Below, in pieces: positions 12,959 to 20,122 of a stretch of 23,853 bases of DNA. The stretch lies in IMG/VR virus record IMGVR_UViG_3300020463_000132, positions 1 to 23,853 of that record. One strand, 5' to 3'. Made by a program: the position numbers and the translations under genes. How positions within the stretch are numbered: position 1 is the first letter of the stretch; every line of letters starts with the position of its first letter. The notes beneath the pieces were generated by a model, which did not search any database, was not told the origin of the DNA, and worked only from the letters and a program-made list of their open reading frames with translations. Source of the DNA: a virus.

Positions 12959-13888
12959 TTTTTTTGAGTCAGTTAACATCTGACCTAATCTTCTGCTTCG
13001 TTCTACTGATTCTCGTTTTTCCCTATCAGCTGGTTCTTCTCCACCAACTGCAGGTTCACTTGCTCCAAACTCATCTGCTACTGGTTCTTCAGCACCTGCG
13101 TCCGCATCAACTGTTGGTTCCATCTCAGCTTCTGGATCTTCTGCTGGAGCCTCTGGGTCTGCACCCATTGTTGCCGGAGCGCCTTCGCCTGTTATAATGG
13201 CTACGCCACCTGTTAGTGCTTCTCTAGTAGTTTCAAAAACTGTGTATAAATTTTCTAATGCTGGTTTTACAGTATTAATGAATTCTTCGCTCTTTTCAGA
13301 ACCAAGTTCGTCTCTGATCTTATCGCCTAATTCTAGCATTGATTCAGTTTGCATTTCTGCTGTGTCTTCCATCCAGCCTGTAACTCTGTCAACCATGTCC
13401 TTTGCGGCCATTGTTAAAGTAGCGGCTTCTTCAGCACCTTCTTTAATGTCTTCCGCATCATCGTCTTTACCTTGCTTTTTAAGTATTGCTTTTTTTAAGC
13501 CTGCTGGTAATTTCTCTTGGCCTTTAGTTAAATCTTCGTCAGCTACATCTTCTTTAGCTTCTTTATCTTTAACAGCCTTTTTCATTGGCTCTTTTTTGTC
13601 GCCATCTTTATCTATATCGATATAGTCTGGCTTTGCTTTAGCTCTTTCGTGCATTTCTTGGTTGATTACGTCTAGGAACATTCTACCTTTTTGGTATGCA
13701 TCACTTGTATGAACTGTATCGAAACTTTCGTTGGTTTCAACTTGACTTAATTGTGTACGTAGTCTATTACGTGCATCTTCAAGCTGTTCATTAGTAAAGT
13801 CCTGCAAACGTAATTTCGTTCCAAAAGTTTTTGCCAATGACTCATTTAAGTCTTTAGCTGATACAATCTTAAGTTCGTTTATTTTCAT
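12932..13888 (-). CDS. Acidic virion-type protein of unknown function (318 aa)
   Basis: It begins MKINELKIVSAKDLNESL, like many proteins in this cluster. Residues 84-102 (AKAKPDYIDIDKDGDKKEP) include an EF-hand-like acidic loop and are typical of a T4-like cyanophage protein family without a name. The centre is helical, with several KK and EE blocks. Residues about 240-300 are a low-complexity Glu/Ala/Pro region. The protein ends at a UAA directly after a slippery A AAA AAG, so part of it may be extended into the -1 frame. A GATAAATA late box lies 25 bases before the ATG. Head scaffold or internal head protein is a guess from composition and context. Confidence 0.8.
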   Translation of the reverse strand: MKINELKIVSAKDLNESLAKTFGTKLRLQDFTNEQLEDARNRLRTQLSQVETNESFDTVHTSDAYQKGRMFLDVINQEMHERAKAKPDYIDIDKDGDKKEPMKKAVKDKEAKEDVADEDLTKGQEKLPAGLKKAILKKQGKDDDAEDIKEGAEEAATLTMAAKDMVDRVTGWMEDTAEMQTESMLELGDKIRDELGSEKSEEFINTVKPALENLYTVFETTREALTGGVAIITGEGAPATMGADPEAPAEDPEAEMEPTVDADAGAEEPVADEFGASEPAVGGEEPADREKRESVERSRRLGQMLTDSKKKEVAQPKK

Positions 13889-13913
13889 AGCTCTCGTTCC
13901 TAACTGTTATAGT

Positions 13914-13921
13914 TATTTATC
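13914..13921 (-). promoter_or_regulatory. T4-type late promoter box (GATAAATA)
   Basis: GATAAATA on the minus strand, 25 bases before the ATG at 13888. It overlaps the final base of the gap next to the upstream gene's stop (13923). Confidence 0.6.
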
Positions 13922-13922
13922 T

Positions 13923-14360
13923 TCAGTCGTCAAAGATATACTCGTCTAATTGGCAGATATAGTTCCAAGTATGGTCTTTAGCCAGTTCAAACCGCATTTC
14001 TGCGGCATCTCTGCGGAATTCATCGTCTGTTTGCTCTATAGTATGCTTGTGGAATAAGCTGTCCATATAGTGCTTACATAGTGTTTGATCCAATCTAAGC
14101 ACCTCATTTGCCACAGTTGGATTGTTCCTAGCTCTAGCTTTGGAATATGCTATTGCTCCACGTTTACTAAATGTAGTAGCTACCCTTTTATGTGTTGCTA
14201 CATCAAATAGTATGAATCCTCCTTCTTTTTTGGATTCTCTAAATATTGTATTCTTAATACGTACTGACTTACCTTTGCCTTTGACATATGGAATATGAAC
14301 CTTCTTAAGGCCACTCTCCATGATCTCATCTAAGTCTGCTTGAAGTTTAGTCGGATTCAT
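13923..14360 (-). CDS. Conserved phage hypothetical protein (145 aa)
   Basis: ATG at 14360 (MNPTKLQADLDEIM) is preferred; a TTG two codons earlier is the only longer option. The first half has a basic strand-rich segment (VKGKGKSVRIKNTIF) and a block FILFDVATHKRVATTF that looks like a small beta sheet. The second half is helical and charged (DDEFRRDAAEMRFELAKDH). The start overlaps the end of the upstream gene by 14 bases, so coupling is likely. LDE at residues 10-12 resembles a prohead protease site. No known family. Confidence 0.72.
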   Translation of the reverse strand: MNPTKLQADLDEIMESGLKKVHIPYVKGKGKSVRIKNTIFRESKKEGGFILFDVATHKRVATTFSKRGAIAYSKARARNNPTVANEVLRLDQTLCKHYMDSLFHKHTIEQTDDEFRRDAAEMRFELAKDHTWNYICQLDEYIFDD

Positions 14361-14553
14361 TAGCAACTACCACTGTCATTCCGTTTCTATCTACTTTAGT
14401 TATAAGAGCTTTTCTTATAAGTGCTTCGATTACGAATTGTTCTCTTTCAGGGAAAGCATTCATAGGAACAGGATGTTTTAGTTTTTCTAATACTTCCTTT
14501 TCCTCATTACTTGTATGAATACTGAACTCGCCTAATAAATCATTTATCTTCAT
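14347..14553 (-). CDS. Conserved phage hypothetical protein (68 aa)
   Basis: Begins MKINDLLGEFSIHTSNEEKEVLEKL. The LGE at residues 7-9 fits the T4 prohead protease consensus. The remainder (PEREQFVIEALIRKALITKV) looks like a small winged-helix or helix-strand domain. The start overlaps the preceding stop as TAATG, and GGAAGG lies upstream. A near-identical layout is familiar from T4-like cyanophages, from memory. Function unknown. Confidence 0.75.
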   Translation of the reverse strand: MKINDLLGEFSIHTSNEEKEVLEKLKHPVPMNAFPEREQFVIEALIRKALITKVDRNGMTVVVANESD

Positions 14554-15008
14554 TATACTACCTTCCCAGCCATTGGGTTAGTACCACCCGTTGCCTGGTC
14601 TGCTTTTTGTTTAACTACTTGATCTAATTCTTTTTTATTGTATACAAATGCTGTGGGTTCGCCCTTTTTGGCTAATGGATTTTTTAATGTAACCATATCA
14701 CCTTTAATATCATCTATATCGAATTCAGTCTCTTTTCCCCCTTGAGTGGGTATTGCTAATTTACTTCCTTTTTTAAGGATAGCCTGTGTGACTTTGTCTT
14801 GTGCTTGTTGAACAGCTTTAACTGCCTTGGTACCTATGCCTTTGGCTTTGTTGGCACCAACCTTTCCTAATTGAGCTCCCATCTTTACTCCAGCCTTGGC
14901 CGCGGCTGATCCCATCTTAGCACCTACACGACCAACGGCCGCTAATGCAGGAACTACTTCAACAATTTCTTGTTCTTGTACGGGTTTTGTAAAATCCTTT
15001 GCTCTCAT
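14553..15008 (-). CDS. Ala/Lys-rich virion-type protein (151 aa)
   Basis: Begins MRAKDFTKPVQEQEIVEVV. Residues 20-75 are a repetitive Ala/Gly/Lys helix (VGRVGAKMGSAAAKAGVKMG and onward), amphipathic and basic, reminiscent of T4 internal head proteins. The C-terminal half holds a compact strand-rich segment (EFDIDDIKGDMVTLKNPLAKKG). IVE at residues 15-17 is a possible protease site. It overlaps both neighbours by one base. Function unknown; DNA- or membrane-contact roles fit the composition but are unproven. Confidence 0.75.
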   Translation of the reverse strand: MRAKDFTKPVQEQEIVEVVPALAAVGRVGAKMGSAAAKAGVKMGAQLGKVGANKAKGIGTKAVKAVQQAQDKVTQAILKKGSKLAIPTQGGKETEFDIDDIKGDMVTLKNPLAKKGEPTAFVYNKKELDQVVKQKADQATGGTNPMAGKVV

Positions 15009-15358
15009 TATTTTCTTCTTCCAGTTTTAAATTTCTTTCTACGTGCCGGAGCCTTTCTATAACGTTTCTGTGTCTGTGGCTTGTTAGCAGTAGTTAGTCT
15101 TTTAGTTAATCCACCAGCTCTTTTAATACGTGCTGTCTTAACTTTCATTACACTTCCTTTACGTGCTTTAGCTCTCTTAATATTTAATGCACTACCAACC
15201 TTCTTCTGTGCATTACAGGTTGCCGGTTGAGCTACAATACGTCCTTTACGTGAGCCAGATGTGCATCTGTATTTGCGAACAAGTTTGCCCTTGTTTCTAC
15301 CCCAAATTTGGATAACACCTTCTTTGATAGATTCAGTCATTATCTCTTTGATAAGCAT
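15008..15358 (-). CDS. Highly basic virion-type protein, paralogue 1 (116 aa)
   Basis: An extremely Lys/Arg-rich protein. After the N-terminus MLIKEIMTESIKEG comes the domain VRKYRCTSGSRKGRIV with a second cysteine 15 residues after the first. A basic tail follows (ARKGSVMKVKTARIKRAGG) and an RRKKFKTGRRK end. The next gene upstream encodes a clear paralogue, sharing WxRxxxKxVRKYRCTxGxRKGRIV. The two overlap by one base. DNA condensation or DNA-protein co-packaging is inferred from charge and the cleavable-looking leader (IKE at 11-13). Confidence 0.8.
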   Translation of the reverse strand: MLIKEIMTESIKEGVIQIWGRNKGKLVRKYRCTSGSRKGRIVAQPATCNAQKKVGSALNIKRAKARKGSVMKVKTARIKRAGGLTKRLTTANKPQTQKRYRKAPARRKKFKTGRRK

Positions 15359-15642
15359 TATCTACCGCCTGCTTTGTTTAACGCCTGTACTCTACGTGAA
15401 GCTGGGTTGGTACGTTTTGTACGTCTAGCCTTCCTCATCATACGAGCACCTACTCTAGCTCTAGTGCGTTTCATTGTTAGTCGTGCTTTCATGTTAGGAG
15501 CCGCAAAGCATTGTGCCATTTGCTTTACGATACGTCCTTTACGTCTACCAACTGTGCAACGATATTTACGCACGACCTTTTTACCAGATCTTGCCCATAT
15601 CTGCTTTTCAGTTAATGATTCATATATCTCACGTACTAGCAT
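15358..15642 (-). CDS. Highly basic virion-type protein, paralogue 2 (94 aa)
   Basis: Begins MLVREIYESLTEKQIWAR and carries the same VRKYRCTVGRRKGRIV block as its neighbour, with cysteines 15 residues apart, then a protamine-like MKRTRARVGARMMRKARRTK stretch. Close relatives occur in T4-like cyanophages, from memory. ATG at 15642 is only 5 bases after a CATAAATA late box and has no Shine-Dalgarno. IYE and LTE near the N-terminus fit a T4 prohead protease site. A role in the virion nucleoid is inferred. Confidence 0.82.
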   Translation of the reverse strand: MLVREIYESLTEKQIWARSGKKVVRKYRCTVGRRKGRIVKQMAQCFAAPNMKARLTMKRTRARVGARMMRKARRTKRTNPASRRVQALNKAGGR

Positions 15643-15647
15643 ACGTG

Positions 15648-15655
15648 TATTTATG
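15648..15655 (-). promoter_or_regulatory. T4-type late promoter box (CATAAATA), leaderless spacing
   Basis: CATAAATA on the minus strand followed by CACGT and the ATG of the 94-aa basic protein. It may drive the whole overlapping run down to 13923. Confidence 0.65.
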
Positions 15656-15688
15656 TTTGTTTTAGGGGAAGTATTATATTAAGGAAGG

Positions 15689-15925
15689 TTAAGTTAATGT
15701 AACTAGTATTACGACTATGGTTGAAAGCAGTCCAGCAACGATTGTGCCAGTAGCACCTATAATAACTTTCACCATTGATTTATTACCATTTGTAATATCG
15801 GCGTGGATATGTTCTACTTTAGTCTCAATTTTAGACAGTCGTAGCTCTAAGTTATTATATCTTTGTTCACACAAATCAACGTGTGCTTCTAAGTTTTCTC
15901 GTTCTAATGTTGTGGCTCTTGCCAT
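15689..15925 (-). CDS. Coiled-coil plus membrane-anchor protein, possibly holin-like (78 aa)
   Basis: ATG at 15925 (MARATTLEREN) has GGAG 6 bases upstream and is preferred over the ATG at 15937. Residues 5-45 form a coiled coil (LEAHVDLCEQRYNNLELRLS and onward). Residues about 54-78 are one membrane helix (VKVIIGATGTIVAGLLSTIV and on). This is the layout of XhlA-like haemolysin or holin-accessory proteins and of small cyanophage membrane proteins. A lysis role is possible but no endolysin is in the window. A late-type box lies about 85 bases upstream. Confidence 0.75.
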   Translation of the reverse strand: MARATTLERENLEAHVDLCEQRYNNLELRLSKIETKVEHIHADITNGNKSMVKVIIGATGTIVAGLLSTIVVILVTLT

Positions 15926-16011
15926 CTCTCTCTCCATTCCTTATTCTATCGTGGAAGGGGCCTATATTTAATCGCCTTTAATTTTAGATGTAATGTTTGC
16001 CTATGCACTAA

Positions 16012-16019
16012 TATTTATT
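16012..16019 (-). promoter_or_regulatory. T4-type late promoter box (AATAAATA)
   Basis: AATAAATA on the minus strand in the gap between the 142-aa gene and the coiled-coil membrane gene, about 86 bases before the latter's ATG. Confidence 0.5.
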
Positions 16020-16025
16020 AGATAC

Positions 16026-16454
16026 CTACGTTTCATTATCTACTAATTTAAAAATAATGTTACGAGTAGCATCATTCTTTGTACGAAACGCATTGTTATT
16101 TATCGTTATAGTTTCTGTCAATCCAGCAATTACTGGTACTAAATCAAAGTCATCTTTGAGGAAATCTACGGATAGTGCGTCCTCTTGTTCAATGGTAAAC
16201 TTGAAGTACCAAAGCCTTTGCTTACCTGTATATTCTGATCCAAACTCACCATTTGTGATATCAACGTCTTCAACACATTTTGGCTTTGTGTCAAAGTAAG
16301 GGTTAGCCCTCAGGCCGATAACTTGTAGAAACGTGTTCCAATTAGCTTGTTGGCTGATAGCAGTTCTATCATCGCTTCTAAATTTAGTCTGTCCTGTTTG
16401 GGTGATGTCTATTAATGTAGCAATCTCAAAGTTCATACTCATACTTATAGTCAT
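16026..16454 (-). CDS. Conserved phage protein, probably structural (142 aa)
   Basis: Contains FEIATLIDITQTGQ near the start, LQVIGLRANPYFDTKP (about 39-54) and GKQRLWYFKFTIEQED, then LVPVIAGLTETITI. The pattern recurs in T4-like cyanophages, from memory, as an unnamed protein. The ATG at 16454 lies immediately after the T-run of a terminator and has no Shine-Dalgarno; later ATGs at 16442 and 16436 are equally possible, while an upstream TTG would lie in the terminator stem. Expression would need read-through or an unseen promoter. Mostly beta strands; a tail or neck role is a guess. Confidence 0.72.
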   Translation of the reverse strand: MTISMSMNFEIATLIDITQTGQTKFRSDDRTAISQQANWNTFLQVIGLRANPYFDTKPKCVEDVDITNGEFGSEYTGKQRLWYFKFTIEQEDALSVDFLKDDFDLVPVIAGLTETITINNNAFRTKNDATRNIIFKLVDNET

Positions 16455-16490
16455 AAAAAAAGGGCGGAACAATAAATGAACCGCCCTTTT
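16455..16490 (-). terminator. Rho-independent terminator after the 120-aa gene
   Basis: On the minus strand AAAAGGGCGG pairs with CCGCCCTTTT around a 13-base loop, followed by an uninterrupted T7 run. It lies 36 bases after the upstream gene's stop and directly before the next gene's ATG. Confidence 0.88.
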
Positions 16491-16525
16491 ATATTAGTTT
16501 CAGTAACTAACTAATTAACTTTGGA

Positions 16526-16888
16526 TTACGCCGCTGTTAATGTAGTTGCCGCAACAACGTCTGAACCAGTAACGTCAATGTCGTTTGGTCCAACTGCTGT
16601 TCCTAAGTGTCTGATTGCCGCTTGTAAAGAAGCCGCGTCCCACTGAGTGTCGTCAACTAAAAGTGTTGCTACACCTGTGTTAGCATCTGCAAAAGATGAA
16701 CCAATTGCATTTGTTGCCATCATGATTGCTTCAACAACTTCGTTAGCCGCGTCGTCTTCTGCTCTAATATCTTGTGCAGAATCTGATGCATTTTGTACTG
16801 TTAATTTGTAAGCGCCAATGTTAGCACTTGATCTGTATGCTCCAACAACGTAGTTGCCGAATCCATTTACTCTTCCTATTCCAGCCAT
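16526..16888 (-). CDS. Ala-rich small virion-type protein (120 aa)
   Basis: Begins MAGIGRVNGFGNYVVGAYRS and is rich in Ala, Thr, Asp and Val (QDIRAEDDAANEVVEAIMMA, then LVDDTQWDAASLQAAIRHLG). Related small proteins occur in T4-like cyanophages, from memory, and are suspected to be structural. It has an AGGAG Shine-Dalgarno, a perfect TATAAATA late promoter and its own terminator, so it is a single-gene, strongly expressed late unit. That expression pattern supports an abundant virion component. Confidence 0.8.
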   Translation of the reverse strand: MAGIGRVNGFGNYVVGAYRSSANIGAYKLTVQNASDSAQDIRAEDDAANEVVEAIMMATNAIGSSFADANTGVATLLVDDTQWDAASLQAAIRHLGTAVGPNDIDVTGSDVVAATTLTAA

Positions 16889-16948
16889 TTTATTTCTCCT
16901 ATTTTCTAATGACCATACACACGTTTCTCTTGTGTGATATGTTACTAG

Positions 16949-16956
16949 TATTTATA
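16949..16956 (-). promoter_or_regulatory. Perfect T4 late promoter box (TATAAATA)
   Basis: Exact TATAAATA on the minus strand, 60 bases before the 120-aa gene's ATG and downstream of the stop of the 288-aa gene. Confidence 0.85.
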
Positions 16957-16977
16957 AGATTTTGGAAAAATAGCTTG

Positions 16978-17844
16978 TTATCGGCGTTTTTTAGCTCGAC
17001 TTTGTAAAGATCTTAACATTTGTACGTATCCTGGCCCTGCTTTTACTATATCGTCTATTACTTTAATGGCAGGTAGGTATTGTTTTACAAAGGTAGATGG
17101 AATACTATTTCCACTACGAGCAAGTTCTAAAAACTTTTTAGTACCTACTAAATTCTTTGAACCAACTAAGAATCTATACATGGAAAGTTCTTGTCCTGAT
17201 ACACCTATGTCAGCTACTGAGATAGTTGGCTCGTTGTCTTTAACTGATCTTGTTTCTAAGTCACGTTCAGCTAATAGTTCTTCCATGTAGATGATTATAT
17301 CACTACTTCTAAGTTTGGCTCTGGTAGCAAGAGCTAATCTAGTTGCTACCTTTTTCTTTTCCATTGTTGACAGTCTATCAAAGTTTCCTAAGTATCTACG
17401 AGTGGCTTTATAATCTGCATTGGAGATCTTGAGTGCAGTTTCTATACTCATAAATGTTTCACCGGCTCTTGATACCTGTCCGCTTGATAGTGTTGTTAGA
17501 TATCTATTGATATTCATTAACGGTAGTGTAGTTCTTCTTGCTACCATTCTAGCACTATCAGGATCTTTAAGTTTTGCTAAGGCTTCGTCATCACCATTCA
17601 CAAAGTAAATGAAGTTATGTAAGTCTGTGCCATGCATTTGAAAACGTTTATAGTTTATGTCTTTAGTTTTCTTTGCATAGGCTCTTGCATAAGGCATATA
17701 CTTTGGATACTTGCTAAGAATTTCAAGCACCAACATAGTTAGGTACAATCGTTCACAGCAATCGTTATAAGTTAGCTTTGCTGTGTCACCCGAGTTACGG
17801 GTCATTCTTGCTTCGTATAGTTCTGATAAAAACTCTAGTTCCAT
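16978..17844 (-). CDS. Helical virion-type protein of unknown function (288 aa)
   Basis: Begins MELEFLSELYEARM; LYE followed by A at residues 9-12 matches the T4 prohead protease consensus, and the start resembles that of the T4 head-packaged enzyme Alt. The rest is almost all helix and strongly basic, with YAKKTKDINYKRFQMHGTDL (about 56-75), LATRAKLRSSDIIIYMEELL (about 171-190) and a C-terminal QSRAKKRR. No enzyme motif is recognised. AAGGA upstream supports ATG at 17844. It is the last of the run 20375-16978. Confidence 0.78.
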   Translation of the reverse strand: MELEFLSELYEARMTRNSGDTAKLTYNDCCERLYLTMLVLEILSKYPKYMPYARAYAKKTKDINYKRFQMHGTDLHNFIYFVNGDDEALAKLKDPDSARMVARRTTLPLMNINRYLTTLSSGQVSRAGETFMSIETALKISNADYKATRRYLGNFDRLSTMEKKKVATRLALATRAKLRSSDIIIYMEELLAERDLETRSVKDNEPTISVADIGVSGQELSMYRFLVGSKNLVGTKKFLELARSGNSIPSTFVKQYLPAIKVIDDIVKAGPGYVQMLRSLQSRAKKRR

Positions 17845-17858
17845 TTGCTTATTCCTTC

Positions 17859-18290
17859 TTAACTTGTATAAGCTGATCTTTCTTTGTTTCCGCCATCACT
17901 CATGTATGCCGCTTTAAACATTCCAATCATTTCTTTTTGATCTTTAGCATCAAGCATCATACCTAGTACTTCATCGTTCTGAATGTCTGTTGTAAACTTT
18001 CTTTTAACATCAGGCTTAACTGCATCTGTAGTTAACATCATCTTAAGGGTCTGTGCTTTCTCAGGAGTAATATCATACTTCTTACCACTATCACTTACAA
18101 CTTTTTTGATTGGGTTAGGGTTTCCTCTGCTGTCTAACACTTTTCCTAATTGTGTAATCATAGGTTCTTTCTTGAACCCTTTATCCATTCCAGCTTCGTC
18201 ATCATCAGCTGGATCCATTTGTTTCTTTAAAGCATCAATGGCGTCTTGATCGACGGCATCAATTTCTTTTATAAAGTCATTTGCTTTCAT
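17859..18290 (-). CDS. Charged virion-type protein of unknown function (143 aa)
   Basis: Begins MKANDFIKEIDAVD; IKE at residues 7-9 fits a prohead protease site. An acidic stretch (DPADDDEAGMD) leads to a helical C-terminal half with KYDITPEKAQTLKMML and DEVLGMMLDAKDQKEMIG. A GGAG Shine-Dalgarno precedes ATG at 18290. It lies between the ligase-like and 288-aa genes in one run. No known family. Confidence 0.75.
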   Translation of the reverse strand: MKANDFIKEIDAVDQDAIDALKKQMDPADDDEAGMDKGFKKEPMITQLGKVLDSRGNPNPIKKVVSDSGKKYDITPEKAQTLKMMLTTDAVKPDVKRKFTTDIQNDEVLGMMLDAKDQKEMIGMFKAAYMSDGGNKERSAYTS

Positions 18291-18302
18291 TGTTTATCTC
18301 CG

Positions 18303-19427
18303 TTATCTTTGTACTGCTCTGTTAGCCGCACTAAAGCCAGCACGATTAACAAATTTAATATCACCAGTTGGATGAGCCAGTACATAACCTTCTCCACCTG
18401 ATTTGTCTCCTATTGATGCTTTTACATCAGCAGGTTGTTGTTCAAGCTGATCAATAATATTATCTTTAACTTTCATAATACCTGATACCACTTGCCATAA
18501 AGCACTAAAGGCTTTAATGTTTGTCTTAACATACTCAGTCATCTTTGCCTTCTTGGGTGCAGAAACCGTACTGTTCTGTAACCACTGCATAAAGTCTTTG
18601 CCTAAGTTATCTAATCCTGTATCTGTTTTACTGTTTACATAATTATATAATACTTGCGAGAAGTCTGTCATCTTCATTTGTCTTAATGTGTTCTTATCAA
18701 GTAATGAATCTATTGCTGACGAATTTTTAGTAACGATTGCACTGATATTATTAACGCCACCCATATCTACTTGTGGTGGCTCTTGTACAGTGACTGGAGG
18801 TAACACTAACAATTCGTTACCTTGAAATATATCATAATCGGTTAAAGGTTTTTCACTACCGTCCGGGTCAACTATTCTATGAATTACAACCCCTGCTTTA
18901 CTAACTGAAATACGTTTACCTATGTCACTGTCTGCTTTTACGGTATAGGAAACAATATTTGGTTTAAAGGTGAATGCACCGTTACTGTCTTCTGGTGTGT
19001 TAAAATATAATAAGTCGCCTTTGAAGTAGCCTCTATAATCTTCTGGTATCGCTTTTTCAAATATTGGAAAAGCTGATTTCATGTTGCCTGCAAATTGTTT
19101 ATAACTATCTGATTTCTCTTGGCCTTTGCCTCTGCCTAAGAGCATCTTCTCAACATCGTCACCTGACTTTGCTTTACCGTCATAACCTTTTGCAACGAAT
19201 CCTGATTTATCTGTAAACACAAACCCACCCTTGTCATCTCTGCCAAATATAACTGCTGGTGAGCCGTCCCATTTGATTGTAAGTGACTGTGTATTTCCTT
19301 TTGTTAATCCTATAATAGAATCAATAACACGTTTCGCTCCTGTACTACCTTCCCAGAAGATAACATCTTCTGCATGATCTATACGAGCACCTTCTCTAAG
19401 GATATTATTGAATTCATTAAATTTCAT
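18303..19427 (-). CDS. Ligase/nucleotidyltransferase-like virion-cluster protein (374 aa)
   Basis: Ligase-type motifs appear in the expected order: K52-W-D-G (TIKWDGSPAVIFGR) as motif I, GYFKGDLLYF (133-142) as motif III, EGYVLAHP (346-353) as motif IV and IKFVN (357-361) as motif V with K358. A long helical insertion (about 225-335) separates III from IV. This order is that of covalent nucleotidyltransferases such as DNA and RNA ligases. Similar cyanophage proteins carry a DUF label (DUF6267, from memory). The N-terminus MKFNEFNNILREGAR resembles T4 internal-protein leaders, with LRE followed by G. Its ATG overlaps the stop of the NTase gene. Adenylation activity is inferred, not shown. Confidence 0.7.
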   Translation of the reverse strand: MKFNEFNNILREGARIDHAEDVIFWEGSTGAKRVIDSIIGLTKGNTQSLTIKWDGSPAVIFGRDDKGGFVFTDKSGFVAKGYDGKAKSGDDVEKMLLGRGKGQEKSDSYKQFAGNMKSAFPIFEKAIPEDYRGYFKGDLLYFNTPEDSNGAFTFKPNIVSYTVKADSDIGKRISVSKAGVVIHRIVDPDGSEKPLTDYDIFQGNELLVLPPVTVQEPPQVDMGGVNNISAIVTKNSSAIDSLLDKNTLRQMKMTDFSQVLYNYVNSKTDTGLDNLGKDFMQWLQNSTVSAPKKAKMTEYVKTNIKAFSALWQVVSGIMKVKDNIIDQLEQQPADVKASIGDKSGGEGYVLAHPTGDIKFVNRAGFSAANRAVQR

Positions 19428-20122
19428 TACGGTAACTGAAGTCCTTCTTTTTCAAAGTAGTCTTTAGCATCTTTAACTAGATTCTCATAGTTAGGATCTG
19501 TTTTAATTTTGTTGTTGATAGTTTCAACACTTCTCATGTCATCAGCACTTGCACTATCACCCATCAAAGTTTTTGCTACTTCGTTTGGATCTTTGGTTAC
19601 AGGTTCGTTAGTAATTCTATCTACTAATCCGTTTGTTGGTGACCACTTGTAACCTTGTGCTTTTGCAATACTGGCTATCATGATCATTCTATGTTGTCCT
19701 TTGAATTCACTGTCAGCCGCACCACGTAGGGCAAACTTCATAAATTTAGGATCACCAAACATTAAATCTGTTTGTACAAATCCTCTCTTTGGATCTCCAT
19801 TGATTGGTGTTTTGAAATGTACACTAATACCTGTCTTTGCTATCCAGGCTCGGTCTTCATCATTAGGTGCGTTTTTATCTTTCCAGGCTTTAAGTTTTCC
19901 TACTAGCTCATCTTTGTTTACAGTTGCTTTATCAACTGCAACATCTAAGTCACCTGATGTATCTTTGATACCAGTTGATCCTAGCATAAAATCTATATGG
20001 TTAAGTCCTGTGATTTTCTCCAGCCATTTAAGTGTAGGCTCTACATCAGCTTTGTTTATTCGCTGTGTTGCTTCGGCACCATCTGCTGTTTTGAATACGT
20101 TACCACCCTCATTTAGTATCAT
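19427..20122 (-). CDS. Pol-beta-type nucleotidyltransferase-like protein (231 aa)
   Basis: ATG at 20122 (MILNEGGNVFK) has AAGGA 6 bases upstream and is preferred over an ATG six codons earlier. The minimal nucleotidyltransferase motif is present: MLGSTGIKDTSGDLDVAVD gives GS at 48-49 and the D-x-D pair at 58 and 60, and a third carboxylate is D119 (FVQTDLMF). The family transfers nucleotides to nucleic acids, proteins or small molecules; the acceptor here is unknown. The gene overlaps the ligase-like gene (TAATG) and the upstream 88-aa gene by 14 bases. LNE followed by GG at the N-terminus may be a prohead protease site. Confidence 0.78.
   Translation of the reverse strand: MILNEGGNVFKTADGAEATQRINKADVEPTLKWLEKITGLNHIDFMLGSTGIKDTSGDLDVAVDKATVNKDELVGKLKAWKDKNAPNDEDRAWIAKTGISVHFKTPINGDPKRGFVQTDLMFGDPKFMKFALRGAADSEFKGQHRMIMIASIAKAQGYKWSPTNGLVDRITNEPVTKDPNEVAKTLMGDSASADDMRSVETINNKIKTDPNYENLVKDAKDYFEKEGLQLP

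Noticed and set aside
12883-13197. A leucine-rich plus-strand frame
   Set aside because: It is the shadow of the Glu/Ala/Pro-rich region of the 318-aa gene; the leucines come from antisense of GAA/CAA-type codons.
16097-16104. A GATAAATA box on the minus strand
   Set aside because: It is inside the 142-aa gene, and the next gene has a better placed box at 16012.
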